This document shows positions 54,363 through 64,000 of a stretch of 64,000 nt of DNA, piece by piece. Every line of letters starts with the position of its first letter. Within the stretch, counting starts at the first letter, position 1. The stretch lies in contig CABIXN010000001.1 in the NCBI GenBank assembly GCA_902362715.1, positions 793,673 through 857,672 of the forward strand, in the 5' to 3' direction. The notes beneath the pieces are model-generated. The model was not told where the DNA came from. It searched no databases and saw only the letters and a program-made list of their open reading frames with translations. Source of the stretch: Lachnospiraceae bacterium. GTDB taxonomy: Bacteria; Bacillota; Clostridia; Lachnospirales; Lachnospiraceae. The translations under genes were made by a program, and so were the position numbers.

Positions 54363-54902
54363 TTACTGCTGTTTCTTTGAGAGAACCTCCTGTCTGATAT
54401 AGGCAAAGGTTTTCTCTTCCCCCTCTTCGGCCAGCATATGAAGAAGCCGCTCTAAAAGCTGTCTTACTTCCGGATGCAGGATATGCTGATCCTTTCCCCA
54501 TTCATAATATTCCAAAGCGCTTCTGTCTGTGTATTTTTCCTTCTGATAATTTTTAGAGGCCGCTACCCGGTCAATAAACATTTCTACCACATACCGGTTT
54601 GGCATCCGCATTCCTGTCATGCCATGCTCCGGCGGAAGGGCATAATCAATCCAGTATTCCAGATGATGTTTGTTGCGCCCTTTGTGATGCAGCCAGGCAG
54701 AGGAATATCCTTTTTCTTTCCGCTCCTCATTATTGGGACTTTTATCTCCCTGATAATAGCGGCAGCCAACAAAAAATTCAGCCGGTGAATATTTGGACAG
54801 GTCATGAAGCAGCCCCTGTCTGTACAGCCCCACTTTAAAACAGCCCTTCATAACCAGCCATTTATGATGTGTAATTGTGCGAAAATGCTTCCATATTTTC
54901 AT
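54363..54902 (-). CDS. DUF5662-family protein
   Basis: About 179 residues from the ATG at 54900-54902 (AAGGAG upstream). It holds a conserved, His-rich pattern: FRTITHHKWLV, GLYRQGLLHDLSKYSP and HHKGRNKHHLEYWID, suggestive of a metal-binding HD-like hydrolase. The family is common in Firmicutes and has no known function. It overlaps nothing important but its in-frame longer start overlaps traX-like gene at 54920. Confidence 0.85.
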   Translation of the reverse strand: MKIWKHFRTITHHKWLVMKGCFKVGLYRQGLLHDLSKYSPAEFFVGCRYYQGDKSPNNEERKEKGYSSAWLHHKGRNKHHLEYWIDYALPPEHGMTGMRMPNRYVVEMFIDRVAASKNYQKEKYTDRSALEYYEWGKDQHILHPEVRQLLERLLHMLAEEGEEKTFAYIRQEVLSKKQQ

Positions 54903-54919
54903 ATCAAACTCCTTATTAT

Positions 54920-55618
54920 CTATACCAGAATATGCTGCCATACAACCGGATACAGATAAGCAGAAATTAAAAACAGTATCATAAGATGGCAGGGATAAAA
55001 TGCATAAAAAAAGTATTTGCAGGAAATTCCTCTTCTGCCATTATACAGCGCCATAGGCAGCACAGATGCAATTGCGGCAATCTGTACGGTATTTCCCATC
55101 AAAAGCATAAGAACTGTAAAGGCCAGATACTTCCAGGCAGGCCGATGATAAAAAAAGTAAAAAACAAAAACCACTGCGATTCCAAAAGCGGAATAATCCG
55201 TTCTGGCAATCATAGCAGCTGCCATAACCGCCACTACAATCACAAACTGCCCTCCCACAGAGCCGGTCTTTTGGACCAGATACAGCATAAAAACTCCAAA
55301 CAGCAGCGTCCAGAATACATTTTGACTGTCCCAGCTAAATAAATGGCCGGTTCTTGCAAGGTCATAAGGTATCTCTGATAGTAATGCAAAAATCAGCAGA
55401 CGCAGCATATATTTTTTTACATCTTTTGTATGCAGAAATCCTTCTGCCAGGACAAATGCAAACAGCGGAAATGCCAGACGTCCGATTATATTTAAAATGA
55501 TGCAGTCTGGGAAAAATACCTTTCCCAGATGATCGCAGAGCATAGATACAACTGCTGTCATTTTTAATGCAAATCCATTAAGTCCCACCTGTGTTTCTTT
55601 CATTTTATTTTTCTCCAT
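54920..55618 (-). CDS. TraX-family membrane protein
   Basis: A 232-residue membrane protein with about seven helices, starting with GLNGFALKMTAVVSMLCDHLGKVFFPD and containing FPLFAFVLAEGFLHTKDVKKY. TraX in plasmid F acetylates pilin; chromosomal homologues of Clostridia are of unknown role and often stand alone, as here. It sits downstream of the fatty-acid operon terminator and upstream of the DUF5662 gene. Confidence 0.85.
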   Translation of the reverse strand: MEKNKMKETQVGLNGFALKMTAVVSMLCDHLGKVFFPDCIILNIIGRLAFPLFAFVLAEGFLHTKDVKKYMLRLLIFALLSEIPYDLARTGHLFSWDSQNVFWTLLFGVFMLYLVQKTGSVGGQFVIVVAVMAAAMIARTDYSAFGIAVVFVFYFFYHRPAWKYLAFTVLMLLMGNTVQIAAIASVLPMALYNGRRGISCKYFFYAFYPCHLMILFLISAYLYPVVWQHILV

Positions 55619-55679
55619 ATTTTTTGATTATAGCATAGAACAAACAGACGGTACAAGACTATTCCCTTCTCATACGCGC

Positions 55680-55729
55680 AAAACAGCCACGGCCTTTAGA
55701 TATGTTATCTGCCGGCCGCGGCTGTTTTA
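55680..55729 (-). terminator. Terminator of the fatty-acid synthesis operon
   Basis: AAAACAGCCGCGGCC and GGCCGTGGCTGTTTT pair over about 14 bases on the minus strand, with a U-run. It starts 12 bases past the accDA stop. Confidence 0.85.
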
Positions 55730-55740
55730 TACGTACTGGT

Positions 55741-57417
55741 CTACATATTTCGAAAACGATTATAGCGTTCTTCTGCAAGCTGTTCTCCGGATTTATCCAG
55801 ATTTTCATAAAGAAATTTCCGGATATTTTTCCGCATGAATTTACTGAGAGCCAGCAGATTTTCGTTGCAGGCGGGCTTGGGTTCTGCAATCACCTTATCA
55901 ATAATATGCAGCTTGTGCAGCTCTTTTGCTGTAACTTTCATTAGACCTGCCGCCTCCGGCGCCCGCTTGCTGTCTTTCCACAAGATAGAAGCAAATCCTT
56001 CCGGGGAGAGAATGGTATACGTAGCGTTTTCCATCATCCAGACTTCATTGGCTACTGCAAGAGCAAGAGCGCCGCCGCTTCCGCCTTCCCCGATTACGAT
56101 TGTCAGTACAGGAACTTTCAGTCCCGACATTTCCATCAGATTTCTGGCAATGGCCTCTCCCTGTCCGTGCTCTTCGGCTTCCAGGCCGCAGAATGCACCT
56201 GGAGTATCTACAAAATTAATAATAGGACGATGAAACTTCTCCGCCTGCTTCATCAGCCGCAGAGCCTTCCGGTATCCTTCTGGTGAGGGCATGCCAAAGT
56301 TACGTTTAATATTTTCCTTTGTGCTCCGCCCTTTCTGCTGTCCGATGACAGTTACCGGACATCCGTCCAGATATGCAATTCCCCCAACGGTAGCGCCGTC
56401 ATCTCCGTAATGGCGGTCACCATGAAATTCTTCAAAGTCCGCAAAAATCTCATTGATATAATCAAGAGCGGTGGGACGTCCTGCACTTCGCGCAATCATC
56501 ACACGTTCCCAGGCTTCCATTTCCTGGTTTTCAAACCGCTGTCCAGGTATAGCAAGCTTTGTCAGGATCAGCGCCTCTTCTTTTGTTACTTTATGATGCA
56601 TCTGAAGGAGCTTTGCAAGAGTTCCCTTCATATTATCCCGTTCAATAATACCGTCAATCAGTCCATGCTCCACTAAAAACTCCGAGCGCTGGAATCCTTC
56701 CGGAAGCTTTTGTCCAATGGTCTGCTCAATAACACGGGGACCTGCGAATCCCACCAGCGCCCCCGGCTCAGCCAGAATAATATCTCCCAGCATGGCAAAG
56801 CTTGCTGTTACCCCGCCGGTTGTAGGATCTGTTAAAACAGTAAGATATAAAAGTCCTGCATCTGAATGCTTTTTCAGGGCCGCAGCAGTTTTTGCCATCT
56901 GCATCAGGGAAACCATTCCTTCCTGCATTCTGGCTCCGCCGGAACAGGTAAAAATAATCAGCGGCAGTCTTAATTCCGTGGCTTTTTCCACGGACCTTGT
57001 AATCTTTTCACCTACAACATATCCCATACTGCCCATAAGGAATCTGGCGTCACAAATACAGACTGCCGCTTCTTCCCCGTGAATCTTACATTTCCCGCAG
57101 GTTACAGCTTCATCAATTTTCCACCGGTCTTTGAGGAACTCAATTTTTTCCGGATACCCGGGATAATCCAGAGGATTTGAATTTTCAAGATCTGTAAACC
57201 ATTCCTCAAATGTTCCTCTGTCAGCAATCAGGCGAATTCTTTTTTTCGTTGACAGGCGAAAATATTTTCCGCATTTATAACAGCTGTAGTGATTATGCAC
57301 AACATCTTCTTTGTACAGCATCTGGCCGCACCCGTCGCACTTCATCCACAGCCCCTCCGGAAGATCACTTTCTTTTTTCGGAAGTGAAATATAATTGCCT
57401 TTTTTAAATTTTAACAC
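55741..57417 (-). CDS. accDA: Fused acetyl-CoA carboxylase carboxyltransferase, beta and alpha subunits
   Basis: A 558-residue single chain. Residues 1-~280 are AccD with the four-cysteine zinc finger ([23 protein letters not shown]... split as C-x2-C and C-x2-C) and the crotonase-like core [18 protein letters not shown]. Residues ~290-558 are AccA ([33 protein letters not shown]). Most bacteria have two genes. Fusion fixes the 1:1 ratio. It transfers CO2 from carboxybiotin to acetyl-CoA. Last gene of the operon, 18 bases after accC. Confidence 0.95.
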   Translation of the reverse strand: MLKFKKGNYISLPKKESDLPEGLWMKCDGCGQMLYKEDVVHNHYSCYKCGKYFRLSTKKRIRLIADRGTFEEWFTDLENSNPLDYPGYPEKIEFLKDRWKIDEAVTCGKCKIHGEEAAVCICDARFLMGSMGYVVGEKITRSVEKATELRLPLIIFTCSGGARMQEGMVSLMQMAKTAAALKKHSDAGLLYLTVLTDPTTGGVTASFAMLGDIILAEPGALVGFAGPRVIEQTIGQKLPEGFQRSEFLVEHGLIDGIIERDNMKGTLAKLLQMHHKVTKEEALILTKLAIPGQRFENQEMEAWERVMIARSAGRPTALDYINEIFADFEEFHGDRHYGDDGATVGGIAYLDGCPVTVIGQQKGRSTKENIKRNFGMPSPEGYRKALRLMKQAEKFHRPIINFVDTPGAFCGLEAEEHGQGEAIARNLMEMSGLKVPVLTIVIGEGGSGGALALAVANEVWMMENATYTILSPEGFASILWKDSKRAPEAAGLMKVTAKELHKLHIIDKVIAEPKPACNENLLALSKFMRKNIRKFLYENLDKSGEQLAEERYNRFRNM

Positions 57418-57435
57418 AATCAGTCACCTTAATTC

Positions 57436-58788
57436 CTATTCATGTTCAAAGTAATCCTGAATAAAATGAGTATTCACCTCTCCGGCCAGAAATACCGGGT
57501 GATTGATAATCTCATACTGATAATCCAGGTTTGTTACAATGCCGTCTACATTTACTTCGCCTAACGCACTGCGCATTTTCGCAATGGCTGACGCCCTGTC
57601 TTTTGCAAATACAATAATCTTCGCGATCATAGAATCATAGTATGGCGGTATTACATATCCGGAATAAATAGCAGAATCAATCCTGATACCGTTTCCTCCC
57701 GGCAGATGCAGATATTCGATCTTTCCCGGGCACGGCATAAAGTTTCTGGAAGGATCCTCCGCATTCAGGCGGCACTCAATGGCATGGCCGCTGATCTTTA
57801 TATCCTTCTGTTTAAACCGCAGTGGTTCTCCGGCTGCAATGGTAATCTGCTCCTTAATCAAATCAAGCCCTGTTACCATTTCCGTCACCGGATGCTCCAC
57901 CTGAATCCTTGTATTCATCTCCATGAAATAAAAGTTTTTTTCTTTATCCAGTAGAAATTCTATGGTTCCTGCACTTTCATAATTTGCAGCCTTTGCCGCT
58001 TTAACAGCAACTTCTCCCATTTTTTTCCTAAGCTTTTCATCCAGCGCTGCTGACGGAGATTCTTCAATCATCTTCTGATGGCGTCTCTGTATAGAACAGT
58101 CTCTTTCACCCAGAGACACTACATTTCCAAACTTATCTGCCAGTATCTGAAACTCAATATGGCGGGGGCTCTCTACATATTTTTCAATATACATAGTATC
58201 ATCCCCGAATCCATTTACAGATTCCTGCTGAGCCACTTTAAAATTATCCGAGAAATCCTGAGCCGAACGGGAGATCCGCATTCCTTTTCCGCCGCCTCCG
58301 CTGGCCGCTTTGATCATCACGGGATATCCGATTTCATCAGCAAGCTTCTGCCCTTCTTTGGCAGAAAATACAGCCTCTTTCGTACCAGGAACTACCGGAA
58401 CTCCGGCATTCATCATTGTTTTTCGTGCTTCTTGTTTATCGCCCATTCTATGAATCACTTCCGAAGAAGGGCCGATAAAGGTTACATTACACTTTTCGCA
58501 CATCTCCACGAATTTTGAATTTTCAGATAAAAATCCGAACCCCGGATGAATGGCTTCGGCTTTGCTGGCAATGGTAGCGCTTAAAATACGCTCCATATTC
58601 AAATAACTGTCAGCCGGGGAGGCTTTTCCAATACAGATGGCTTCATCCGCCAGCTGTGTATGAAGAGCCTCCCTGTCAGCTTCTGAATAAACCGCAACAG
58701 ATTTAATTCCCAGCTCCCGGCAGGCACGGATAATCCGCACCGCGATTTCTCCCCGGTTTGCAATTAATATTTTCTGAAACATAAGCAC
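57436..58788 (-). CDS. accC: Biotin carboxylase
   Basis: A 450-residue ATP-grasp enzyme that carboxylates the biotin of AccB. Motifs: QKILIANRGEIAVRIIRACRE, KAASGGGGKGMRI for ATP and EMNTRIQVEHPVTEMVTG for the biotin site. Length is standard. Five bases separate it from fabZ. Confidence 0.97.
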   Translation of the reverse strand: MLMFQKILIANRGEIAVRIIRACRELGIKSVAVYSEADREALHTQLADEAICIGKASPADSYLNMERILSATIASKAEAIHPGFGFLSENSKFVEMCEKCNVTFIGPSSEVIHRMGDKQEARKTMMNAGVPVVPGTKEAVFSAKEGQKLADEIGYPVMIKAASGGGGKGMRISRSAQDFSDNFKVAQQESVNGFGDDTMYIEKYVESPRHIEFQILADKFGNVVSLGERDCSIQRRHQKMIEESPSAALDEKLRKKMGEVAVKAAKAANYESAGTIEFLLDKEKNFYFMEMNTRIQVEHPVTEMVTGLDLIKEQITIAAGEPLRFKQKDIKISGHAIECRLNAEDPSRNFMPCPGKIEYLHLPGGNGIRIDSAIYSGYVIPPYYDSMIAKIIVFAKDRASAIAKMRSALGEVNVDGIVTNLDYQYEIINHPVFLAGEVNTHFIQDYFEHE

Positions 58789-58793
58789 ACCTG

Positions 58794-59222
58794 TTAACCG
58801 ATGGCGAAAGTCAGCTCGGCAATAACGGCAGCCTTACCGTCTACGTAAGCTTTTGCGCTTCCAACGCCAATGGGTCCTTTTTGTTTGACAATTTCTAGTT
58901 CCAGGGTTAACACATCTCCCGGAACAACTTTTCTCTTAAACTTAGCAGAATTAACTGCACCAAAATAAGCCGTTTTCCCTTTAAAATCTTCGCAGCTTAA
59001 GATTGCCACTGCACCCACCTGAGCCAGCGCTTCTAAAATTAAAACTCCTGGCATTACAGGCTCCTGTGGAAAATGCCCCGCAAAAAACGGTTCATTATAG
59101 CTGACACATTTTCTGCCTACCGCACGTTTCCCGGGTTCTAGCTCCTCAATGGTATCAATTAAAAGAAATGGCTGTCTGTGAGGGATGATTTCCATAATTT
59201 CCTTGGTTGTTAATACAGACAT
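58794..59222 (-). CDS. fabZ: 3-hydroxyacyl-ACP dehydratase
   Basis: A 142-residue hot-dog-fold enzyme. Catalytic His and Glu lie in [20 protein letters not shown]. It removes water from 3-hydroxyacyl-ACP. It sits between accB and accC, with spacings of eight and five bases. Confidence 0.96.
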   Translation of the reverse strand: MSVLTTKEIMEIIPHRQPFLLIDTIEELEPGKRAVGRKCVSYNEPFFAGHFPQEPVMPGVLILEALAQVGAVAILSCEDFKGKTAYFGAVNSAKFKRKVVPGDVLTLELEIVKQKGPIGVGSAKAYVDGKAAVIAELTFAIG

Positions 59223-59230
59223 ACTGCCTC

Positions 59231-59701
59231 CTATCCAATAATAAACATATCCTGACCATATTCGATCAGCTCGCCATTTTCTACCAGGATTGCTTTTACA
59301 ATCCCGTCAAATTCAGATTCAATTTCATTCATCAGTTTCATGGCTTCTACAATTCCAAGAACCTGACCCTTTTTCACAGTATCTCCAACCTTAACAAAGG
59401 GTTCCGCATCCGGTGAAGGCGCCGCATAAAAGGTTCCCACAAGAGGACTGCTCATATGATTGCCGGAAGGCTGCGCATCTGCTTCATTCCCTTCAAATCC
59501 TGCTGCAGATACTTCTGTATTTACAACGGGTACGGCATTCATCACAGGCATGTTTGGAACCTGAAGAGGCTGCATCTGAATTTTTCCGTTACTTTTTTTC
59601 AGTTTTAAAATGGCACCGTTTTCTTCATAGGACATTTCTGTCAGACCGTTTTTTGAAACGGCTTCCATTAATTTAATAATCTGGTCTACTTCCATTTCCA
59701 T
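59231..59701 (-). CDS. accB: Biotin carboxyl carrier protein
   Basis: A 156-residue BCCP. The C-terminal domain carries the biotinyl lysine Lys122 in VEAMKLMNE; a Met/Pro-rich linker ([16 protein letters not shown]) joins it to the N-terminal helix. It shuttles carboxybiotin between AccC and AccDA. Confidence 0.96.
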   Translation of the reverse strand: MEMEVDQIIKLMEAVSKNGLTEMSYEENGAILKLKKSNGKIQMQPLQVPNMPVMNAVPVVNTEVSAAGFEGNEADAQPSGNHMSSPLVGTFYAAPSPDAEPFVKVGDTVKKGQVLGIVEAMKLMNEIESEFDGIVKAILVENGELIEYGQDMFIIG

Positions 59702-59709
59702 GCTCCTGA

Positions 59710-60942
59710 CTATTTATATTTTTTAACAATTAAGGTAGCATTGTGGCCGCCAAAAGCAAGTGAGTTGCTCATGGCATAATCAAATTCCATATCTACACCA
59801 TGCCCCTGTACATAATCCAGATCCAGTTCTTCATCCGGCTGTTCTAATCCTACTGTCTGGTGAATATAATTGTGATTCATCTGCAGGATGCTGGCAATAA
59901 ACTCTACCGCCCCCGCAGCGCCCAGAAGATGTCCGATCATGGACTTTGTGGAATTAATTTTCAGCTTGTATGCATGATCTCCGAAGGCTGTTTTAATGGC
60001 TCTCGTCTCAAAGAGATCGTTATGATGGGTGCTGGTTCCGTGGGCATTGATATAGGTAATGTCCTCCGGCTTCACCCCGGCATCCTCCATGGCAAATTTC
60101 ATGGCATTTGCCGCTCCCATACCGTCTTCTGCTGGAGATGTGATATGGTATGCATCGCTGGTAGCGCCATATCCAACAACCTCAGCCAGAATCTTTGCGC
60201 CCCGGGCTTTTGCATGCTCCAGCTCTTCTAGTACTACAACACCTGCCCCGTCTCCCAGAACAAATCCGTCTCTGTCCTTGTCAAAAGGAATGGAACATCT
60301 TTCCGGTGTATTCTTCGCAGATAATGCAGTCAGAGATGTGAATCCCGCTACACTGATGGGGGTAATGGCACATTCAGTTCCGCCTGCCAGCATCACATCT
60401 GCCTCCCCATGCTGAATACTCCGGTATCCCTCTCCGATAGAATGGGTTCCTGTGGCACATGCGGTAACTACATTGATTGTTTTTCCTTTCAGTCCAAGCT
60501 GAATGGAAACGTTGCCTGCCGCAATATTGGTAATCATCAAAGGCACCAATAACGGATTTACTCTTCCCGGTCCTTTGTTCAGCAGTTTTTCGTACTCCCG
60601 CTCAATGGCCTGGAGACTTCCGACGCCAGATCCGATGGCACAGCCTACCCGGTACGGGTCTTCCTGTTCCATATCAAGTCCCGACTGCAAAAAGGCTTCC
60701 TTTGCCGCCGCCACAGCATACTGGGAGAATTTTTCCATTCTCTTTGCAGCTTTGCCGTCCATAAATTCCTTGGCCGCAAAGCCTTTGACTTCCGCCGCAA
60801 TCTTTACTTTATAATCTGTTGTATCAAAATATGTGATTTCGCCAAAACCGGTTTTTCCGGCTTTCAAACCGTCCCAGTATTCTGCAACATTTAATCCGAT
60901 CGGGGTAATTGCTCCCATTCCGGTTACTACTACTCTTCTCAT
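59710..60942 (-). CDS. fabF: 3-oxoacyl-ACP synthase II
   Basis: A 410-residue condensing enzyme with the Cys-His-His triad: TACATGTH, INAHGTSTHHND and KSMIGHLLGAAG. It elongates acyl-ACP with malonyl-ACP and sets saturated and unsaturated chain length. Ten bases lie between it and fabG. Confidence 0.97.
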   Translation of the reverse strand: MRRVVVTGMGAITPIGLNVAEYWDGLKAGKTGFGEITYFDTTDYKVKIAAEVKGFAAKEFMDGKAAKRMEKFSQYAVAAAKEAFLQSGLDMEQEDPYRVGCAIGSGVGSLQAIEREYEKLLNKGPGRVNPLLVPLMITNIAAGNVSIQLGLKGKTINVVTACATGTHSIGEGYRSIQHGEADVMLAGGTECAITPISVAGFTSLTALSAKNTPERCSIPFDKDRDGFVLGDGAGVVVLEELEHAKARGAKILAEVVGYGATSDAYHITSPAEDGMGAANAMKFAMEDAGVKPEDITYINAHGTSTHHNDLFETRAIKTAFGDHAYKLKINSTKSMIGHLLGAAGAVEFIASILQMNHNYIHQTVGLEQPDEELDLDYVQGHGVDMEFDYAMSNSLAFGGHNATLIVKKYK

Positions 60943-60951
60943 ATCTTCCTC

Positions 60952-61692
60952 CTACATTGCCATTCCGCCGTCTACACACAGCACCTGTCCGGTAATATAC
61001 GCCGCTTCATCAGATGCCAGAAAGCAGACTGCCGAAGCAATCTCTTCTGCCTTTGCAAATCTTCCCATAGGAATCTGGGCCAGGCCGGCCTCTTTTGCAG
61101 ATGCAGGCAGTTTATCTGTCATAGGCGTCTCAACAAAACCGGGGGCTACTGCATTCACACGGATTCCGCGGCTGGCAAGCTCTCTTGCCATAGATTTTGT
61201 CATACCGATAATTCCGGCTTTGGAAGCAGCATAATTCACCTGGCCCGGATTTCCAAGCACACCGGATACAGAAGAAATATTAATAATACTGCCGCTTTTT
61301 TGTTTCAGCATCTGACGATAAACATGACGCATCGTATTAAATGTGCCTTTTAAATTCACATCAATGACATCGTCAAATTCTTCTTCTTTCATAGCCATCA
61401 AAAGATTGTCTTTTGTAATACCTGCATTGTTCACAAGAATATCAATGCGGCCGTATTTTTTAACAATCTCCTTGATCATAGACTGAACTGCAGTAAAATC
61501 ATTGACACTGCACTGTACGCATTCTGCCTTCCCACCGGCATCCCTGATATCTGCCGCAGCAGCTTCTGCTGATTCTTTTGAGTGCATATAATTGATCATT
61601 ACCTGTGCGCCCTTGGCCGCCAGCATTTTTGCAATTTCTTTTCCGATACCTGACCCGGCACCTGTTACTAATGCTACTTTACCATTCAACAT
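60952..61692 (-). CDS. fabG: 3-oxoacyl-ACP reductase
   Basis: A 246-residue short-chain dehydrogenase. NADPH motif TGAGSGIGKEIA, NNAG, catalytic Ser-Tyr-Lys in ISSVSGVLGNPGQVNYAASKAG-region, and the usual GQVLCVDGGMAM end. Reduces the keto group made by FabF. Confidence 0.96.
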   Translation of the reverse strand: MLNGKVALVTGAGSGIGKEIAKMLAAKGAQVMINYMHSKESAEAAAADIRDAGGKAECVQCSVNDFTAVQSMIKEIVKKYGRIDILVNNAGITKDNLLMAMKEEEFDDVIDVNLKGTFNTMRHVYRQMLKQKSGSIINISSVSGVLGNPGQVNYAASKAGIIGMTKSMARELASRGIRVNAVAPGFVETPMTDKLPASAKEAGLAQIPMGRFAKAEEIASAVCFLASDEAAYITGQVLCVDGGMAM

Positions 61693-61705
61693 ATTTTCTC
61701 ATCCT

Positions 61706-62635
61706 TTATTCCTGACCGGACAGCTCCTTTACAAGGACATCCAGATCTTCTATCTTATCTACATGATAAGCGGAAACTTCTTTATTGATTTTTTTCATAA
61801 ATCCGCAAAGTGATTTCTTTGGTCCGATCTCAATAAATACTTCTACACCGTCATCAATCATCCGTTCAATGGTCTGCTGCCAGCGCACAGAAGAAGAAAT
61901 CTGATCCTTTAACAATCCGCGGATTTCATTTTTATTAGTTACATAGTCAGCTGTCACATTTGTAATATACGGAGTCTGAATATCATGGATTTCTACCTGT
62001 TCCAGCTCTTTTTCCAGCTTCAGACCTGCTTCTTTAAGCATATCTGAATGAAAGGGGCCGCTTACCTTTAAAGGCACGCACCGTTTTGCACCTGCCGCTT
62101 TTAAGGCATCTGCCGCTGCTGATACAGCGCCTTCCTCCCCGGTGATTACAGTCTGTCCCGGACAGTTATAATTTGCCACGGAAACAATTCCTTCTGTTTC
62201 CTGGCATATTTTCTCAATGGTTTCATTGTCAAGGCCCATAACAGCCGTCATGGCTCCTCCCGTGGGAACCGCTTCCTGCATATATGCCCCCCGTTTTACC
62301 ACGATTTTAAAGGCATCCTCCGGTGTCATAACCCCAGAGGCAACCAGGGCTGCGTATTCTCCCAGACTTAACCCTGCATTGACAGTAGAAGAAAATCCTT
62401 TCTCTTCTACTGCTTTTAACACTGCCAGCTCGTCTGCAAGCATAGCAATCTGCGTATATTTTGTAATGTCCAGTTCCTGATTTTCCTCAAAAAGAAGATG
62501 ATACATATCTATGCCGCTTACTTTACCAGCCAGATCGATCATCTCCTTGGAACAGGCATATGTATCATAAAAATCTTTTCCCATGCCAATGTACTGTGAA
62601 CCCTGGCCCGGGAATATAAAAGCTGTTTTTTTCAT
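61706..62635 (-). CDS. fabD: Malonyl-CoA:ACP transacylase
   Basis: A 309-residue transacylase. Active serine in GLSLGEYAAL, conserved His in GPFHSDML and GQGSQYIGMGKDFYD near the start. It loads malonyl groups on AcpP. Confidence 0.96.
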   Translation of the reverse strand: MKKTAFIFPGQGSQYIGMGKDFYDTYACSKEMIDLAGKVSGIDMYHLLFEENQELDITKYTQIAMLADELAVLKAVEEKGFSSTVNAGLSLGEYAALVASGVMTPEDAFKIVVKRGAYMQEAVPTGGAMTAVMGLDNETIEKICQETEGIVSVANYNCPGQTVITGEEGAVSAAADALKAAGAKRCVPLKVSGPFHSDMLKEAGLKLEKELEQVEIHDIQTPYITNVTADYVTNKNEIRGLLKDQISSSVRWQQTIERMIDDGVEVFIEIGPKKSLCGFMKKINKEVSAYHVDKIEDLDVLVKELSGQE

Positions 62636-62644
62636 GATTTTCTC

Positions 62645-63568
62645 CTATCTGTTCAGTAAGCTCTCCGCCTTTGTCATAATGTCCGCAATGATTTCGGCAC
62701 AGCTTTGCTCTTCTTTCACCATTCCGGCAATCTGGCCTGCCATAACAGTACCTGTTTTTACATCGCCGTCAATCACCGCATTTCTCAGTGAGCCAAGGGT
62801 AAGATGCTCAAGCTCCTCAAATCCCGCTCCCTGCTCTTCTAACTTAATGTACTCTCTTGTCATCTGATTTCTGAGACAACGGATGGGATGTCCGTGAGAA
62901 CGTCCTGTAACAGTAGAATCGATATCTTTTGCCTTAATAATTTTCTTTTTGTAATTTTCATGGCAGATACATTCATTGGCCACACAAAATCTTGTACCAA
63001 TCTGAACTGCCTGCGCCCCCAGCATCATAGCCGCCGCAAGGCCTCTTCCGTCTGCAATGCCTCCGGCTGCAATCACCGGAATTGTTACTGCATCCACAAC
63101 CTGGGGAACAAGAGTCATGGTAGTTGCTGCTCCAATGTGGCCGCCGGACTCTGTACCCTCCGCCACAACAGCATCCGCACCGGCCTTTTCCATCATCCGT
63201 GCCAGGGCTACACTTGCCACAACAGGAATCACCTTAATGCCGGCCGCTTTCCACATTTCCATGTATTTGCCCGGATTTCCGGCCCCGGTTGTCACAACCT
63301 TAATGCCTTCTTCTACAACTACTTTTGCTACTTCATCCGCATAAGGACTCAGCAGCATGACATTTACTCCAAAAGGCTTATCTGTCAGCTCTTTTGCTGC
63401 CCGGATTTCTCTGCGGATCACATCCTCCGGTGCGCTGGCAGCACCGATCAGTCCAAGACCGCCTGCTTCGGATACTGCCGCCGCTAAATGATGTTCCGCT
63501 GCCCAGGCCATACCTCCCTGGATAATCGGATGTTCAATTCCTAAAAGTTCTGTAATTCTGGTTTTCAT
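62645..63568 (-). CDS. fabK: Enoyl-ACP reductase II (FMN-dependent)
   Basis: A 307-residue TIM-barrel FMN enzyme of the nitronate-monooxygenase/FabK group. IEHPIIQGGMAWAAEHHLAAAVSEAGGLG at the start, and ESGGHIGAATT and AAGGIADGRGLAAAMMLGAQAVQIGTRF further on. Sited within the fab operon it must be the enoyl reductase; FabI is absent. FabK makes such bacteria resistant to triclosan. Confidence 0.95.
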   Translation of the reverse strand: MKTRITELLGIEHPIIQGGMAWAAEHHLAAAVSEAGGLGLIGAASAPEDVIRREIRAAKELTDKPFGVNVMLLSPYADEVAKVVVEEGIKVVTTGAGNPGKYMEMWKAAGIKVIPVVASVALARMMEKAGADAVVAEGTESGGHIGAATTMTLVPQVVDAVTIPVIAAGGIADGRGLAAAMMLGAQAVQIGTRFCVANECICHENYKKKIIKAKDIDSTVTGRSHGHPIRCLRNQMTREYIKLEEQGAGFEELEHLTLGSLRNAVIDGDVKTGTVMAGQIAGMVKEEQSCAEIIADIMTKAESLLNR

Positions 63569-63585
63569 TTTTTTATCCTTTTGAA

Positions 63586-63819
63586 TTATTCTTCTACACC
63601 ATGCTCTTTCAGGTAATTTACAATATCACCTACTGTAGCCATAGATTCTAATTCTTCAGATGGGATTTCCACTTCATACTCATCTTCTAAAGCCATTACT
63701 AATTCAAATAAATCTAAAGAATCAGCCTCTAAATCATCTTTAAAGTTTGATTCTAATTTAACCTCTGCTGCGTCAATGTCTAACTGGTCTGCGATCATCT
63801 GTTTCATTTTTTCTAACAT
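63586..63819 (-). CDS. acpP: Acyl carrier protein
   Basis: A 77-residue acidic four-helix carrier. The phosphopantetheine serine is Ser34 in LEADSLDLFELV. First gene of the operon. AAAGGAG precedes the ATG. Confidence 0.97.
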   Translation of the reverse strand: MLEKMKQMIADQLDIDAAEVKLESNFKDDLEADSLDLFELVMALEDEYEVEIPSEELESMATVGDIVNYLKEHGVEE

Positions 63820-63862
63820 AATAGTGTCTCCTTTACTTGTATATCATTCTTTTTATATTTAT

Positions 63863-63903
63863 TTTGATATTCAAAGTATATATATTGGTGATTTATTTGT
63901 CAA
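63863..63903 (-). promoter_or_regulatory. Promoter of the fab operon with FabT-like box
   Basis: Minus strand: TTGACA (63898-63903), 17-base spacer, TATACT (63875-63880). The palindrome TTTGATATTCAAA at 63863-63875 lies over the start of transcription and matches the TTTGA-n3-TCAAA core of FabT (MarR-family) sites known from Streptococcus. The regulator would be outside the window, probably to the right. The last 100 bases hold no gene. Confidence 0.65.
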
Positions 63904-64000
63904 TACTTTCTGAAGGTAAAATAAATTGACTTTTTTCCACAACTTTCCTATACTTGGAATATACAAAATATAACCCGTGATCTTATATGGAAAGTGAAGG

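Noticed and set aside
1..64000. CRISPR arrays, rRNA or tRNA genes, insertion sequences
   Set aside because: No spaced direct repeats, no rRNA-like tracts, no tRNA-like cloverleaf and no transposase gene were seen.

Overview
The window reads as chromosomal DNA from an anaerobic, spore-forming member of the Clostridia, most likely Lachnospiraceae. The reasons are a fused AccD-AccA acetyl-CoA carboxylase, FabK instead of FabI, a sigma-K-like sporulation factor, CodY next to rpsB-tsf, a guanidine-IV-like riboswitch ahead of a MATE pump, Gly-rich AGGAGG ribosome sites and moderately AT-rich DNA. Most genes lie on the minus strand. The species cannot be named from the sequence alone.

Layout. 0-6.7 kb: a regulated promoter at the left edge, an orphan substrate-binding lipoprotein, a 3' fragment of a GntP permease, a URO-D-type protein, a LysR regulator and a MATE exporter. 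6.9-12.4 kb: a complete 2-aminoethylphosphonate uptake and breakdown operon (ATPase, permease fused to its binding protein, phnW, phnX). 12.7-17.8 kb: a five-gene nickel/peptide-type ABC importer. 18-19.4 kb: a YczE-like membrane protein and a toxin-antitoxin pair. 19.6-23 kb: an LctBCD-type 2-hydroxyacid (lactate) dehydrogenase/Etf operon behind two LldR-like operators. 23.3-39.5 kb: a second URO-D protein, a UbiD decarboxylase, an old-yellow-enzyme/4Fe-4S reductase, a sugar-isomerase-like protein, SufE, an amidase, an alkyltransferase and an OFA-type MFS carrier. Three PucR/CdaR-like regulators here each face a metabolic gene divergently. 39.5-43.6 kb: an accessory island with RhuM, a broken ParA joined to the tail of a conjugative-element protein, and a two-gene AbiTii cassette. 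43.7-64 kb: housekeeping genes (tsf, rpsB, codY, topA, dprA, comM, sigK, an RluD-type synthase, trpS) and the type II fatty-acid operon acpP-fabK-fabD-fabG-fabF-accB-fabZ-accC-accDA.

The most unusual signals are RNA-like elements rather than genes. A 65-bp structured element occurs twice (1313 and 12597), both times in the same strand and directly before an intrinsic terminator, upstream of ABC-transporter genes. An 82-bp repeat occurs twice (6827 and 45730) with compensatory base changes in one of its stems. A probable guanidine-IV riboswitch precedes the MATE gene. The best candidate for a little-described protein system is the AbiTii pair at 41.6-42.9 kb: both proteins carry the same NNFY-x-E...QG motif, and one of them ends in a hydrophobic helix.
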